Assembly (NCBI GenBank): GCA_002376725.1
Contig: DFOM01000059.1
Location: forward strand, 62,001-126,000
Source of the DNA: Cloacimonetes bacterium UBA3541
Lineage (GTDB): Bacteria; Cloacimonadota; Cloacimonadia; Cloacimonadales; Cloacimonadaceae
Direction: 5' to 3'
Length of the DNA: 64,000 nt
The first letter of the stretch is position 1. Each line of letters starts with the position of its first letter. The translations under genes and the position numbers were made by a program. Of the stretch, positions 17,878 to 26,594 are shown piece after piece. A model generated the notes under the pieces. It saw only the letters and a list, made by a program, of their open reading frames with translations. It was not told the origin of the DNA and made no database searches.

Positions 17878-19335
17878 TTATTTAGAGATTAAATTATTAG
17901 TATATTGTAAAGCTTCTTCAATCAGTTTTCGGGAAACAGGAAGAATACTCCCATCATTCATCATTTTGTGACAGGTTTCTCGGGCTTGTTGAATATCATC
18001 TCTAGCTTGATTATATAAATAATCATAACTATAAACTTTCCTTGCAACTCCTTCCTTTATCGCTTGAGTGGCAACCTCTGCCGCTTCATAAGAAAAGACA
18101 TCTGCTTCATCCATCCTAGGAATAATGCTATCAGGTGATATACCTCTTTTTTCTGCAAAATCTGCTAGAGAATAAGCAGCTTTAATAGCCATAGCATCTG
18201 TAATTTGACGAGCACGAACAAGTAAAGCTCCTTTCAGGATACCTGGAAAACCTAAAGAGTTGTTTATCTGATTAGGAAAATCTCCTCTTCCTGTAGCAAC
18301 AATGAAAGCTCCAGCTTTTTTAGCAGCATAAGGATAGATTTCGGGAACTGGATTGGCACAGGCAAAAACAATAGGTTTATCTGCCATTAATCTAATCCAT
18401 TCTGGCTTAATAATATCCGGTCCTGGGGTGGAAAGAGAGATGAGAACATCAGCATCTTTCATTGCTTCTTCCATTGTATTAAAATGCTTGGGATTAGTCT
18501 TCTGAGCAAATTCCCACTGCCTAAATTTAGCTGGATTATTTGCTAAATCCACTCTTTCTGAATGTAGTGCACCTTTGCTATCAAACATAACCAAATTTAT
18601 CGGTTCTAACCCTTCCTGCAACAAAAAACGAGCTATAGTTGTATTAGAAGCACCCGCACCATATAGCACCACTCTAATTTCCGACATCTTCTTATCGGTT
18701 AATTTTAATGCATTAATCAACCCAGCAAGAGTTACGCAGGCTGTGCCTTGAGCATCATCATGCCAGACAGGAATTTCACAGGAAAAACGCAAATCATCCA
18801 GAACATAGTAACAATTAGGTTGGGAAATATCTTCCAGATTAACCGCTCCAACGCTGGGTTCCAACATCTTAACAAAATCTATAAGCTTTTCTGGGACAGG
18901 TTTACCTTCTGGATTACGGTCATTAACACAGAGAGCAATAGCATCTAAACCACCCAGATATTTCATCAACATTGCCTTTCCTTCCATAACACCTAAACCG
19001 CCATAGATTCCACAATCTCCATCTCCTAAAACCCTAGTGCTATCAGTTACAATCGCTACTAAATTGCCACGATTGCTCAATTCAAAGGATTCTCCAGGAT
19101 TATCACGAATTGTAGTAGAGACAGATGAAACTCCAGGTGTATACCATACATTGAACCAATTGAAATTCCAAATTCCAGCTTTGGGCAAAGTTTGCATCTT
19201 TCCCTGATAATAACGATGCATCAATTCAGCTAACTTTTTCAGAAAAATAGTTTGAGCTAAAGCTCTATTCTCTACTAAATAATTGCAATTAAAAAAATCT
19301 TCTAGATTTGAAAGGTCAGTTTTCAATACTTCCAT
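17878..19335 (-). CDS. Malic enzyme (malate dehydrogenase, oxaloacetate-decarboxylating)
   Basis: Converts malate to pyruvate and CO2 with reduction of NAD(P)+. The 485-residue product has the family blocks: WYTPGVS (about 66-72), VTDSTRVLGDGDCG and GGLGVMEGKAMLMKYLGG (about 95-130), the acidic metal site VPVWHDDAQGT-like EIPVWHDDAQGT (187-198) and the nucleotide-binding GAGASN (about 226-231), ending with FACANPVPEI and NNSLGFPGI. The length fits the bacterial NAD(P) type without a phosphotransacetylase domain. The cofactor cannot be decided by eye. It is the first gene of a minus-strand operon and has a promoter with an overlapping palindrome upstream. Confidence 0.9.
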   Translation of the reverse strand: MEVLKTDLSNLEDFFNCNYLVENRALAQTIFLKKLAELMHRYYQGKMQTLPKAGIWNFNWFNVWYTPGVSSVSTTIRDNPGESFELSNRGNLVAIVTDSTRVLGDGDCGIYGGLGVMEGKAMLMKYLGGLDAIALCVNDRNPEGKPVPEKLIDFVKMLEPSVGAVNLEDISQPNCYYVLDDLRFSCEIPVWHDDAQGTACVTLAGLINALKLTDKKMSEIRVVLYGAGASNTTIARFLLQEGLEPINLVMFDSKGALHSERVDLANNPAKFRQWEFAQKTNPKHFNTMEEAMKDADVLISLSTPGPDIIKPEWIRLMADKPIVFACANPVPEIYPYAAKKAGAFIVATGRGDFPNQINNSLGFPGILKGALLVRARQITDAMAIKAAYSLADFAEKRGISPDSIIPRMDEADVFSYEAAEVATQAIKEGVARKVYSYDYLYNQARDDIQQARETCHKMMNDGSILPVSRKLIEEALQYTNNLISK

Positions 19336-19362
19336 TTATATATCCAAAAATTTAATAAATTC

Positions 19363-19404
19363 ATAATCGGAAAAATAGTAAATATTGTCAATTAAATTGA
19401 CAAT
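19363..19404 (-). promoter_or_regulatory. Promoter of malic enzyme operon with overlapping perfect palindrome
   Basis: On the minus strand, -35 TTGACA (19391-19386), a 17-base spacer and -10 GATTAT (19368-19363) lie about 30-55 bases before the ATG at 19335. The -35 is one arm of a perfect 10-bp inverted repeat around a single central base (19384-19393 and 19395-19404, arms ATTGTCAATT and AATTGACAAT). Overlap of a symmetric site with a -35 box is the classic arrangement of a repressor operator. The regulator is unknown. Confidence 0.55.
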
Positions 19405-19593
19405 CATTCCTCTCTATTTAACATTTAAACAGTAAATTAACAAACTCTTTTTAAGGGAAAGAAAAACCCTTTAAACACCTATTCAAGCATCCAAAAAAAG
19501 CCATTAGCATTTATTTTGTAATCCCTAGCTAAATTATAAGACACTTTTTCATTATAATAATATTTTATTCTGCATTGAACTCTTAACTCCATC

Positions 19594-19708
19594 CTGACTC
19601 TTTCTTGACTCTTTCTTGACTCTTTCTTGACTCTTTCTTGACTCTTTCTTGACTCTTTCTTGACTCTTTCTTGACTAAAGAGCTAAGAAACAGACAAGAG
19701 CGAGGCAA
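19594..19708. repeat. 11-bp-unit strand-switching repeat, locus B (largest)
   Basis: Seven contiguous 11-base units of YTGACTCTTTC run on the plus strand from 19594 to 19670 (the first begins C, the rest T), plus a half unit to 19676. Directly after, three contiguous units lie on the minus strand: TTAGCTCTTTA (19676-19686), TTGTCTGTTTC (19687-19697) and TTGCCTCGCTC (19698-19708). The 550-base gap between malic enzyme and the parvulin gene otherwise contains AT-rich sequence and the parvulin terminator only. Confidence 0.85.
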
Positions 19709-19841
19709 GTATAAATAAACCTCATTGCATATATTTTATCAGATAAATTTTTAGAATTTCTTACTCTATATTTTTCCATATCATTCATATATTCAATATT
19801 TTTTTGAATTTCATAGGTTAAGTAAGAAAAAGTCAAAAATG

Positions 19842-19868
19842 AAAAAAGCCCTGCCAAAACAGGGCTTT
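19842..19868 (-). terminator. Intrinsic terminator of the parvulin gene
   Basis: A 9-bp perfect stem, AAAGCCCTG (19845-19853) and CAGGGCTTT (19860-19868), encloses a 6-base loop. Read on the minus strand it is followed by a run of six Ts. It lies 17 bases beyond the stop of the parvulin gene. Confidence 0.88.
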
Positions 19869-19885
19869 AAAATTGAGATTTCTAT

Positions 19886-21910
19886 TTATTCTTCAAATTC
19901 CAGTTTAATTTTGCCTTCCAGGGAATCAATCATAAATTGAGCTGATTCATTGAGGTCTCCCTGAGGATATTTTTTTAAGAAATCCTTAAACAACTGGAGA
20001 GCGTAGTCCTCATCTTTAAGCTCTTCGGCAATGATAAAAGCCTTCATAAAAGAAGCACGATAATCATCCGAACCATTGGGATAATGCTGAATTATTTGGT
20101 CATAGATAGCAATAGCATCATTGAAATTGCGACTTTTGGCAGCATTATCTGCCATCTTGAAGAATTCATCCGCAGTCACCTGAAGAGTGATTCGCTCTGG
20201 ATGAAGAACCATATTAAACTCTTCGTACAGTTCCTGAATCACTTTTTCTTGTTGAGCCATCTGTCTCTCTTTTCTAAGGATATTATATATACTGGGTTCA
20301 ACTTCAGTAAAGGATTTAACTTGAGCTGGGGTTTCCGATATAATCTGGAAAAAGACAATATCACCTCTAGCCGTTTTGAACACAGGACTGATATATCCCA
20401 CAGGATTATTCCAGACCATATCACAAAAATCTTTATCCGGTCCTATGCCAGTAATTATACCATTATTATATATATGGTCTAAAATAGATAAGTTAGGTCT
20501 AGTGGATTTGGTTTCAATTAGGTTATTAATTCTAGTAGTATCATCAAAAGCAGTGTAAAGTGCATATAGTTTACGAACTGATTCAGCTGTTTGTTCATCG
20601 TTAAACCAGAGAACTTGAATAGTTCTATAACTGGGATTGGTAAAATCCTGAATATGAGCTTCAAAATAGGCACGAGTATCTTCGCTACTTATATTTATGG
20701 AATCAACAACCAAAATTTTATAAGCTTTTTGGAGCAAATAATAGCGTTGCATCTGCTGGTAATTTTCGTCATCTTTTATATACTCTTCATAATTTTGGTT
20801 TTTAGCTTCAAGATAGAGAAGGTTACGAATAAGTTCTTGGTCAAGAAATTGTTTGGCTCCACCACCTTTACTATAAAATAGTTGTTCCTGAGGAGAAAGT
20901 TTTGAAAAGCTATCCAGTAAAGTTTTAACAGTAATGGTCAACTCAGGTGCAGATGCAGTAACCAGGACTTGCTCTTCTATATCTTTATTTTGGGAAGGGT
21001 TTCTCAGGTCAATCTGAGTAACGATAGTAGAATCCACTATTACAGCATATTTAGCCTTTAAATTGGTCATAAGATCATTAAGTAAACGAGCTTCCACTAC
21101 TGGTTTAACACGCTGTTCTAGCTCAGAATAAACTTCTTCATAGGTTTTTTGATAGCCAGGTTGATGATCAACGACGCGGAAAACATACCATCCAGTAGTT
21201 GTTTTATAAGGACCAAGGATGGCAGTAGTATCCGGTTGTGCTTTAGCAATGAGGTCTTCCAGTTCATAATCATTACCTATTCCAGGAATATTTCCATTTA
21301 GCCGGATATTTCTAACTACACTTTTCAGGCTCTTTATATAGTTATTGATATTATAAAGGTTAGAGACCTCTTCAAAACTTTTACCGGAGCGGAGTTCCTG
21401 AACTGCTTGTTGAGCCGTTTCCTCATCTGACAATTGAATAATATTTGCGGTAATGTTAGGATTAATGTAGAAAATCTTTTTATTTTCCTCATAATATTGT
21501 TGTTTGTCCTCATCAGTGACTACAACCAAATCGGTTATATTCCTTTTATAAAATTCCTGGATAAGAAATTGCTTTTTGGCTGTTTCTATATTAGCCACGA
21601 CTTCAGGATCTTCATTCAGCTTTAATTGCATGGCTTTAGCAGCAAATACTTCTTCCATCGCAATAGCATCTAAAACCTGTTTTTGTCCTTCAATAGTCTT
21701 ATATCTTCCTTGCATATTGGGAGGAAGATGGGAGATTCTTTTTTCCAAGTCAGCCCGGGTAATAACACCTCCATCAAATTCCGCTAAGATATCGGATTCA
21801 TTTATTCTGTTATTATTAGAAACTTCTGTAGTTGTTAAATTATCGGCAAAATTAGTAGTTAGAGCTAACAGAGCTATCGTAATGACAGTGAACCATTTTT
21901 TTAGATGCAT
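19886..21910 (-). CDS. Exported peptidyl-prolyl isomerase (parvulin/SurA-PpiD-like) with C-terminal TPR
   Basis: A periplasmic folding chaperone. The 674-residue product begins with a signal peptide (KKWFTVITIALLALTTNFA). A SurA_N-like helical segment follows (about 40-130, with ILAEFDGGVITRADLEKRI), then a PpiC-type parvulin domain near residues 155-265 ending in GPYKTTTGWYVFRVVDHQPG. A second helical/parvulin-like region spans about 320-560. TPR-like repeats close the protein (KSRNFNDAIAIYDQIIQHYP, LQLFKDFLKKYPQGD; about 600-660). It is monocistronic, with its own terminator, divergent from the pilus operon. It could assist folding of the secreted proteins encoded nearby; that is inference. 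Confidence 0.88.
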   Translation of the reverse strand: MHLKKWFTVITIALLALTTNFADNLTTTEVSNNNRINESDILAEFDGGVITRADLEKRISHLPPNMQGRYKTIEGQKQVLDAIAMEEVFAAKAMQLKLNEDPEVVANIETAKKQFLIQEFYKRNITDLVVVTDEDKQQYYEENKKIFYINPNITANIIQLSDEETAQQAVQELRSGKSFEEVSNLYNINNYIKSLKSVVRNIRLNGNIPGIGNDYELEDLIAKAQPDTTAILGPYKTTTGWYVFRVVDHQPGYQKTYEEVYSELEQRVKPVVEARLLNDLMTNLKAKYAVIVDSTIVTQIDLRNPSQNKDIEEQVLVTASAPELTITVKTLLDSFSKLSPQEQLFYSKGGGAKQFLDQELIRNLLYLEAKNQNYEEYIKDDENYQQMQRYYLLQKAYKILVVDSINISSEDTRAYFEAHIQDFTNPSYRTIQVLWFNDEQTAESVRKLYALYTAFDDTTRINNLIETKSTRPNLSILDHIYNNGIITGIGPDKDFCDMVWNNPVGYISPVFKTARGDIVFFQIISETPAQVKSFTEVEPSIYNILRKERQMAQQEKVIQELYEEFNMVLHPERITLQVTADEFFKMADNAAKSRNFNDAIAIYDQIIQHYPNGSDDYRASFMKAFIIAEELKDEDYALQLFKDFLKKYPQGDLNESAQFMIDSLEGKIKLEFEE

Positions 21911-22016
21911 TATTTTCTCCTAATTTTAGTATTATATATAAAGCTAAAAAAAGTATGGACAAAAAAGCGTCAAGATATTTATATAGACCTATGAGTTTGT
22001 AAATAAAATTTAATAA

Positions 22017-22033
22017 TTGGCACGCATTGTGCA
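22017..22033 (+). promoter_or_regulatory. Sigma-54 (RpoN) promoter of the type IV pilus operon
   Basis: The sequence TTGGCACGCATTGTGCA keeps the invariant GG (22019-22020) and GC (22031-22032), exactly ten bases apart. It also matches the surrounding consensus TTGGCACG and TGCA; only one core base (G for T before TGC) departs. Transcription should start about 12 bases on, near 22044, leaving a short leader with a strong ribosome site (AAAGGAGG, 22061-22068) before the pilin ATG at 22077. Pilin genes are sigma-54-dependent in Pseudomonas, Myxococcus and Geobacter. Confidence 0.75.
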
Positions 22034-22076
22034 TATATATAAAATATAAGAAAAAATCCGAAAGGAGGAAATTACA

Positions 22077-22523
22077 ATGCTCAGAAAACTTCAAGGACAA
22101 AAGGGATTTACCCTTATTGAAGTGTTAGTGGTGGTTATTATTGTTGCCATTCTTGCTGCATTAGCAGTTCCCATATACTTGAGATATGTGGAAAAGTCTC
22201 GTTCCACTGAGGCTCAAACGGCAATAGCTGCCATACGTAAAACTTATGATGTATACCGTCAAACCACGGGAACAACTCAAGACTACACTATAGAAAAAGC
22301 AATGAAGGATGCTAATTTAGGTGAAAGCACGCTAAAAAACTGGAAATTTGAAGTAGTAGGCAATCCTCCAAAGAAATTCATTGCTACTTCCACGGAAGAG
22401 TTTCCTGGTGGTCCTGATAAACAAGTGTGGTATGATGTCCAGGAAGCTAAATTTCATGGTTACGGTATTGATGAGTTTACGAACCCCGAGACGGAGGCAA
22501 TGGAAACCGAAACTGGCAAATAA
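22077..22523 (+). CDS. pilA: Type IV major pilin
   Basis: Subunit of the type IV pilus fibre. The 148-residue prepilin has a 10-residue leader ending in G10. The prepilin-peptidase site is KG|FTLIEVLVVVIIVAIL, with F11 to be methylated and the conserved glutamate at +5. The N-terminal hydrophobic helix is followed by a small globular domain. It is the first gene after the sigma-54 promoter and has the strongest ribosome site in the operon, as expected for an abundant structural protein. No disulphide-forming cysteine pair is present in the C-terminus. The prepilin peptidase gene is not in the window. Confidence 0.95.
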   Translation: MLRKLQGQKGFTLIEVLVVVIIVAILAALAVPIYLRYVEKSRSTEAQTAIAAIRKTYDVYRQTTGTTQDYTIEKAMKDANLGESTLKNWKFEVVGNPPKKFIATSTEEFPGGPDKQVWYDVQEAKFHGYGIDEFTNPETEAMETETGK

Positions 22524-22540
22524 AAAGTGGAGGCAGTAAG

Positions 22541-23599
22541 TTGACTATCTATGAATTGTTGCAATTCACTGCGGAAGCGGGTGCGTCTGATCTGCATATC
22601 GCTGCAGGAGCGCACCCAATGGTTCGTGTGAATGGTAAAATGAAACGTCTTAATCTACCCATCTTATCCCCTGAGGAAGTTGAAGCTCTGGTTTTAGGTG
22701 TGATGACTGAAGTTCAGCAGGATATGTTCAAAGAACAACTTGAAATTGACTTTTCTACCAAACTTAGCAATGATGTTCGTTTCAGAGTAAATGCCTTCCA
22801 TCAGATTAATGGCGTATCCTGTGCTTTTCGGGTTATCCCGAATGAGATTAAAAGTTATGAAGAGCTTCATTTACCTGATATTCTAAAGCGATTAACTCAG
22901 AAAGAAAAAGGATTCGTTCTGGTAACTGGTCCAACCGGAAGTGGTAAGTCTACCACTCTGGCTACTATGATTGATTCTATCAATGAATCTCGTTATTGTC
23001 ATATTATCACTATTGAAGACCCTATTGAATTTGTTCATCATAGTAAAAATAGTCTTATAAATCAAAGAGAACTAGGACATGACACCCGTAGTTTTACTGC
23101 AGCACTAAGAAGCGCATTGCGTGAGGACCCAGATGTCATATTAGTGGGAGAAATGCGTGATTTAGAGACAGTGTCATTAGCATTGACAGCAGCTGAAACT
23201 GGACACCTGGTTTTCGCAACTTTGCATACTGGAAGCTGTACTAAATCCATAGACCGTATTATAGATATGTTTCCTAAGGAACAACAACAACAAGTAAGAT
23301 CTATGCTCTCTGAATCGCTGGAAGCGGTTATATCACAGACTCTTTTACCTACTAAAGACGGCACAGGACGTGTGCCTGCAGTAGAAATTATGATTGCCAA
23401 TACCGCCGTCCGAAATCTTATCCGCGAAGAGAAGACCTACCAGATCCCTTCTGTAATACAAGCCAGCACAAAAGAAGGAATGCAAACGCGAGATCAATCT
23501 TTATATAATCTGGTGATGAATAATTTAATAGAAAGAACCGTTGCAGAACAATTTGCCGACAATCCTAAACAGTTTGCTTCAGGAGCTGGATTTGTGTGA
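22541..23599 (+). CDS. pilT: Pilus retraction ATPase PilT
   Basis: The cytoplasmic hexameric ATPase that depolymerises the pilus and powers twitching. The 352-residue product has Walker A GPTGSGKS at 130-137, the Asp box ITIEDPIEF near 156-164, Walker B DPDVILVGEMRD at 196-207, and the PilT-specific C-terminal TAVRNLIREEK (the AIRNLIRE motif needed for retraction). The start is a TTG at 22541, preceded by GGAGG at proper spacing; the nearby ATG is out of frame. Its stop overlaps the next start. Confidence 0.95.
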   Translation: MTIYELLQFTAEAGASDLHIAAGAHPMVRVNGKMKRLNLPILSPEEVEALVLGVMTEVQQDMFKEQLEIDFSTKLSNDVRFRVNAFHQINGVSCAFRVIPNEIKSYEELHLPDILKRLTQKEKGFVLVTGPTGSGKSTTLATMIDSINESRYCHIITIEDPIEFVHHSKNSLINQRELGHDTRSFTAALRSALREDPDVILVGEMRDLETVSLALTAAETGHLVFATLHTGSCTKSIDRIIDMFPKEQQQQVRSMLSESLEAVISQTLLPTKDGTGRVPAVEIMIANTAVRNLIREEKTYQIPSVIQASTKEGMQTRDQSLYNLVMNNLIERTVAEQFADNPKQFASGAGFV

Positions 23600-24054
23600 T
23601 GAATAGCAGAAATTCTGCTCAATCCTTTTCGGCTACAAAACTATTACGACAAGAAAGCGGGATGACTTTGCTAGAAATCCTAGCCGTAATGGTTATTATT
23701 GTAGTTATGGTTCTGGCAATCTATATTGGAATACTTTATGCCGAAAAACAATTATTAATTAATTACCGTGACAGAGTGGCGACACTTTTAGTTACTGGTG
23801 AATTGGAAATGGAGTATTATCGGCATGTTCATGATAAACCTTTTGAATTGCAAGTTAATCGGGAATATATCATTGATGATAGAGATCCGGAACATATTGT
23901 AGTTGGATATATGACTATAGAACAGAAATCAGCACAGGAAAGCTCAAATGAACAGTTGTTAAATTATATCTATCTGGAAGCTACATTAAGTTGGATAGAT
24001 CCAGACACGAAAAAAGAAAGATTTATTAGAATGAGAGAAGATTACTTTATCTAA
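23599..24054 (+). CDS. Prepilin-like minor pilin/pseudopilin
   Basis: The 151-residue product has a long 21-residue leader and the class III signal ESG|MTLLEILAVMVIIVVMV: processing after glycine, methionine at +1 and glutamate at +5. A GspI/PilV-like minor pilin is likely from size and place. The start ATG overlaps the pilT stop (TGATG); a GTG three bases earlier is also possible. It presumably primes or caps the pilus together with the next gene product. Confidence 0.85.
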   Translation: MNSRNSAQSFSATKLLRQESGMTLLEILAVMVIIVVMVLAIYIGILYAEKQLLINYRDRVATLLVTGELEMEYYRHVHDKPFELQVNREYIIDDRDPEHIVVGYMTIEQKSAQESSNEQLLNYIYLEATLSWIDPDTKKERFIRMREDYFI

Positions 24055-24058
24055 AAAT

Positions 24059-24658
24059 ATGAAGAAACATAAAGCATCAATATTAGCACAACAAAGTGGT
24101 TTTACCTTAATTGAATTAATCGTAGTAATGGTGATTTCAGTATTATTGTTATTGATTTCGGGTTTAGGTATTGGAACTTTCTTCCGGACTTATAAGGAAT
24201 TGACTGCTTGGACTAAATTGCAACAAGATGCGCTAAATTGCCTTAACCTAATAAAAAATGGAGTTCCTGTAGGTCCGGGATCTCAAATGGAATACATAGG
24301 TGTGACTAATGCAGTAACAATGGAGTTGACTAATACTACAACTAATGTCTCTACTGGCTTAAAGATAACTCCTCCCTCATCCTATGATATTTATAAAAAC
24401 GATTATGCCCATTTTTATTTATATGATGGTGCAGTTCGTTGTACTTATATTTATCATGGCGTTCAAGCGGCTTCTCCTCTTTATATCTTCCCTGCAAAGG
24501 AAGATCTAGATGATATAATAATAGATAAATTTAAATTTACTAAGGTCAATCCTGAGCAGAATGTTTATGTAGTTCAGGTAGAATTAGATGCCCGAGTAAA
24601 AACAGGTGCTGATAGATATCGTATGGTAAAGTTTAAAACTAAGATGGCTAAAAAATGA
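24059..24658 (+). CDS. Prepilin-like minor pilin, PilW/PulJ type
   Basis: The 199-residue product has the prepilin cleavage site QQSG|FTLIELIVVMVISVLLLL after a 14-residue leader and then a variable domain without recognised motifs. The length suits PilW/GspJ-type minor pilins. It starts 4 bases after the previous stop and is followed after 30 bases by the large PilX-position protein, the usual I/J/K-like minor-pilin order. Confidence 0.88.
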   Translation: MKKHKASILAQQSGFTLIELIVVMVISVLLLLISGLGIGTFFRTYKELTAWTKLQQDALNCLNLIKNGVPVGPGSQMEYIGVTNAVTMELTNTTTNVSTGLKITPPSSYDIYKNDYAHFYLYDGAVRCTYIYHGVQAASPLYIFPAKEDLDDIIIDKFKFTKVNPEQNVYVVQVELDARVKTGADRYRMVKFKTKMAKK

Positions 24659-24688
24659 AAGAAAGTATCCCATTTATTAGGAGATTTT

Positions 24689-26566
24689 ATGTTTAATATG
24701 TTCAAACATCCTAGTGGAAATATTGCTATTGCTTTACTATTAAGCGTGATAGCGATAATGTCCGGTTTTAGCTTATCCAGTTTGGCTATGAACGATGTAG
24801 TAACTTTTCAGTACGATTTTGAGAATTTCCAGAGTATACTTTTTCTTCGCAGTGAAGCGTATAGAGGACAAAAAATCGCTCAGAAACTAGGAACTATTTT
24901 AGTTCCGGTCAGAACTTCCGAACGTAGTATTGAATTGACGAATTCTGCCCTTAAAAAGACTTTTAAGATTCAATCCCTTCTTAGCAAGGGACGTTTACTT
25001 ACTTCGGAAGAGGTAATGATGGGCGATCAGAAACAGCAAACCATTGTTGAATCACTGGTTAAATCTAAATCCGGTGTAGGACAAGTAGCAACAATGAATT
25101 CTAAATTCTCTATGATTCGCAAATATGGAGTGTATACTTTAGAGACTGAGACTTTTGCCAAATTTATGTATTTCACGGATACGGATGAATCACCTAATGG
25201 AACTAATGTCTATTTCCATGGTCCAGATATGCTATACGGACGTGTCCATAGCAACACCGATATCTGGATTAAGCAGACTTACGGTGGTGTTAATGGTGGC
25301 TGGCCTATTTTTTATGGTTGGGTTTCCACCGCTGGTGAAATCCAATCTCACTCAGGAAGTTATTCAGAAAGTCAGGTTTTCCCTGGTGGGCTTTCTGAGG
25401 GCTATGACTATGTTGTTTTCCCGGAAAATGCCTACCTTATTAGACGAAATGGACAAAAAGTTGGACCAGATAATTATAATTCTGATGTGATTATTTTTGT
25501 AGAAGTTGATGGAGCATCTTTTACCTATTATAAAGGAGAAATTCAATCTCCTCGTTTAGAATATGCTGATGTATATAATCCATATCCACCTCCAACTCCA
25601 ACTGAACCTTTATTTACCAATACTTATCAAGTGAGAGATACTATATGGACTTTCGGAGCACATGGTACTTCTAATAATAGGTCTAATTGGGTAAACAACC
25701 GTCTCTGGATTCGTGGAACCTTTGCTACCTATCAGACCTGGGGATCTGCTGATACAATGTTCCTAGTTGATGATATACTACTTGAAAATACACCCGTAGG
25801 AACAGACCCTATTAATAATAATACTGATGTTGTCGGTTTAGTATCCGAAAAATCAATTGTAATTAAGTATGGTTATAGAGGCCCAATTGATTCCTTACGC
25901 CATCACGATACTTGCGGACCGGACATCGGTTATGGTGGGATCTGGATTTATGCAGCAATGGCAGCATTGGGAAATGGTCATGGTAACACTCACGCAGATG
26001 GAGTATTTACTTTTGAGTATCAACATCCTCACCCTTCAGTTCCAGACTATAGATACAATAATATTCTCTATACAAAAATAGACCTCCATCGTTATCATTT
26101 TCCTCAGACCAATGCCTATAAATGGGCAACCTGCAATGGTCCACGCAATCTGAAAATTGATTATCCCTGGTATAATCCTTTGTGGCCCGAAAGAACACCC
26201 TATTTAGAAAGAGGTTATATTAATATTTACGGTTCAGTTTCTCAAAGACGAAGGGGATTTGTCCATCGTAGTTATTACGATGAAGAATGGCCTTCTGGTG
26301 ATGAATGGAATCAACCCATAGATTACTGTGGTCCCAGTAGTTCACCCGTTAGTGTGCAACATAATGACCCCGTCTTTGGTTTTCAATTGACTAACATTGA
26401 TTATCCAGGCACATCTGGTTCCGGGACAGGTTACGAAAAGAATTATCATTATGATAATAGGTTTTATCGTACCTCACCTATAGATTTTCCTGAAGTCAAT
26501 CGTAAAGACGAGACCCCTTTTGCTGCTGTGAACTGGATAATTAAACGTCCCCCAGAATACTTATAA
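24689..26566 (+). CDS. Large pilus-associated protein, PilX position, DUF4900-like
   Basis: The 625-residue product has an N-terminal hydrophobic helix (GNIAIALLLSVIAIMSGFSL, about residues 10-29) resembling the PilX N-terminus, without a clear prepilin peptidase site. A long extracytoplasmic domain follows. The segment NVYFHGPDMLYGRVHSNTD (about 172-190) resembles the GRVHSN core of DUF4900 domains found in pilus proteins of Thermotogae and related phyla. The C-terminal half is rich in Tyr, Pro, Trp and Asn and is otherwise unfamiliar. Because it lies between prepilins and PilM, a role as minor pilin or tip adhesin is likely, but not shown. Confidence 0.6.
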   Translation: MFNMFKHPSGNIAIALLLSVIAIMSGFSLSSLAMNDVVTFQYDFENFQSILFLRSEAYRGQKIAQKLGTILVPVRTSERSIELTNSALKKTFKIQSLLSKGRLLTSEEVMMGDQKQQTIVESLVKSKSGVGQVATMNSKFSMIRKYGVYTLETETFAKFMYFTDTDESPNGTNVYFHGPDMLYGRVHSNTDIWIKQTYGGVNGGWPIFYGWVSTAGEIQSHSGSYSESQVFPGGLSEGYDYVVFPENAYLIRRNGQKVGPDNYNSDVIIFVEVDGASFTYYKGEIQSPRLEYADVYNPYPPPTPTEPLFTNTYQVRDTIWTFGAHGTSNNRSNWVNNRLWIRGTFATYQTWGSADTMFLVDDILLENTPVGTDPINNNTDVVGLVSEKSIVIKYGYRGPIDSLRHHDTCGPDIGYGGIWIYAAMAALGNGHGNTHADGVFTFEYQHPHPSVPDYRYNNILYTKIDLHRYHFPQTNAYKWATCNGPRNLKIDYPWYNPLWPERTPYLERGYINIYGSVSQRRRGFVHRSYYDEEWPSGDEWNQPIDYCGPSSSPVSVQHNDPVFGFQLTNIDYPGTSGSGTGYEKNYHYDNRFYRTSPIDFPEVNRKDETPFAAVNWIIKRPPEYL

Positions 26567-26594
26567 ATATAATGTCAATAAATATAGAGGAACA

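Noticed and set aside
19594..19708. 11-bp array as a CRISPR
   Set aside because: Units are contiguous without spacers and switch strand; no cas genes are in the window.
19675..19857. 60-codon minus-strand open frame with hydrophobic ends
   Set aside because: Its start lies within the parvulin terminator and its end within the 11-bp repeat, so it is better explained by those features.
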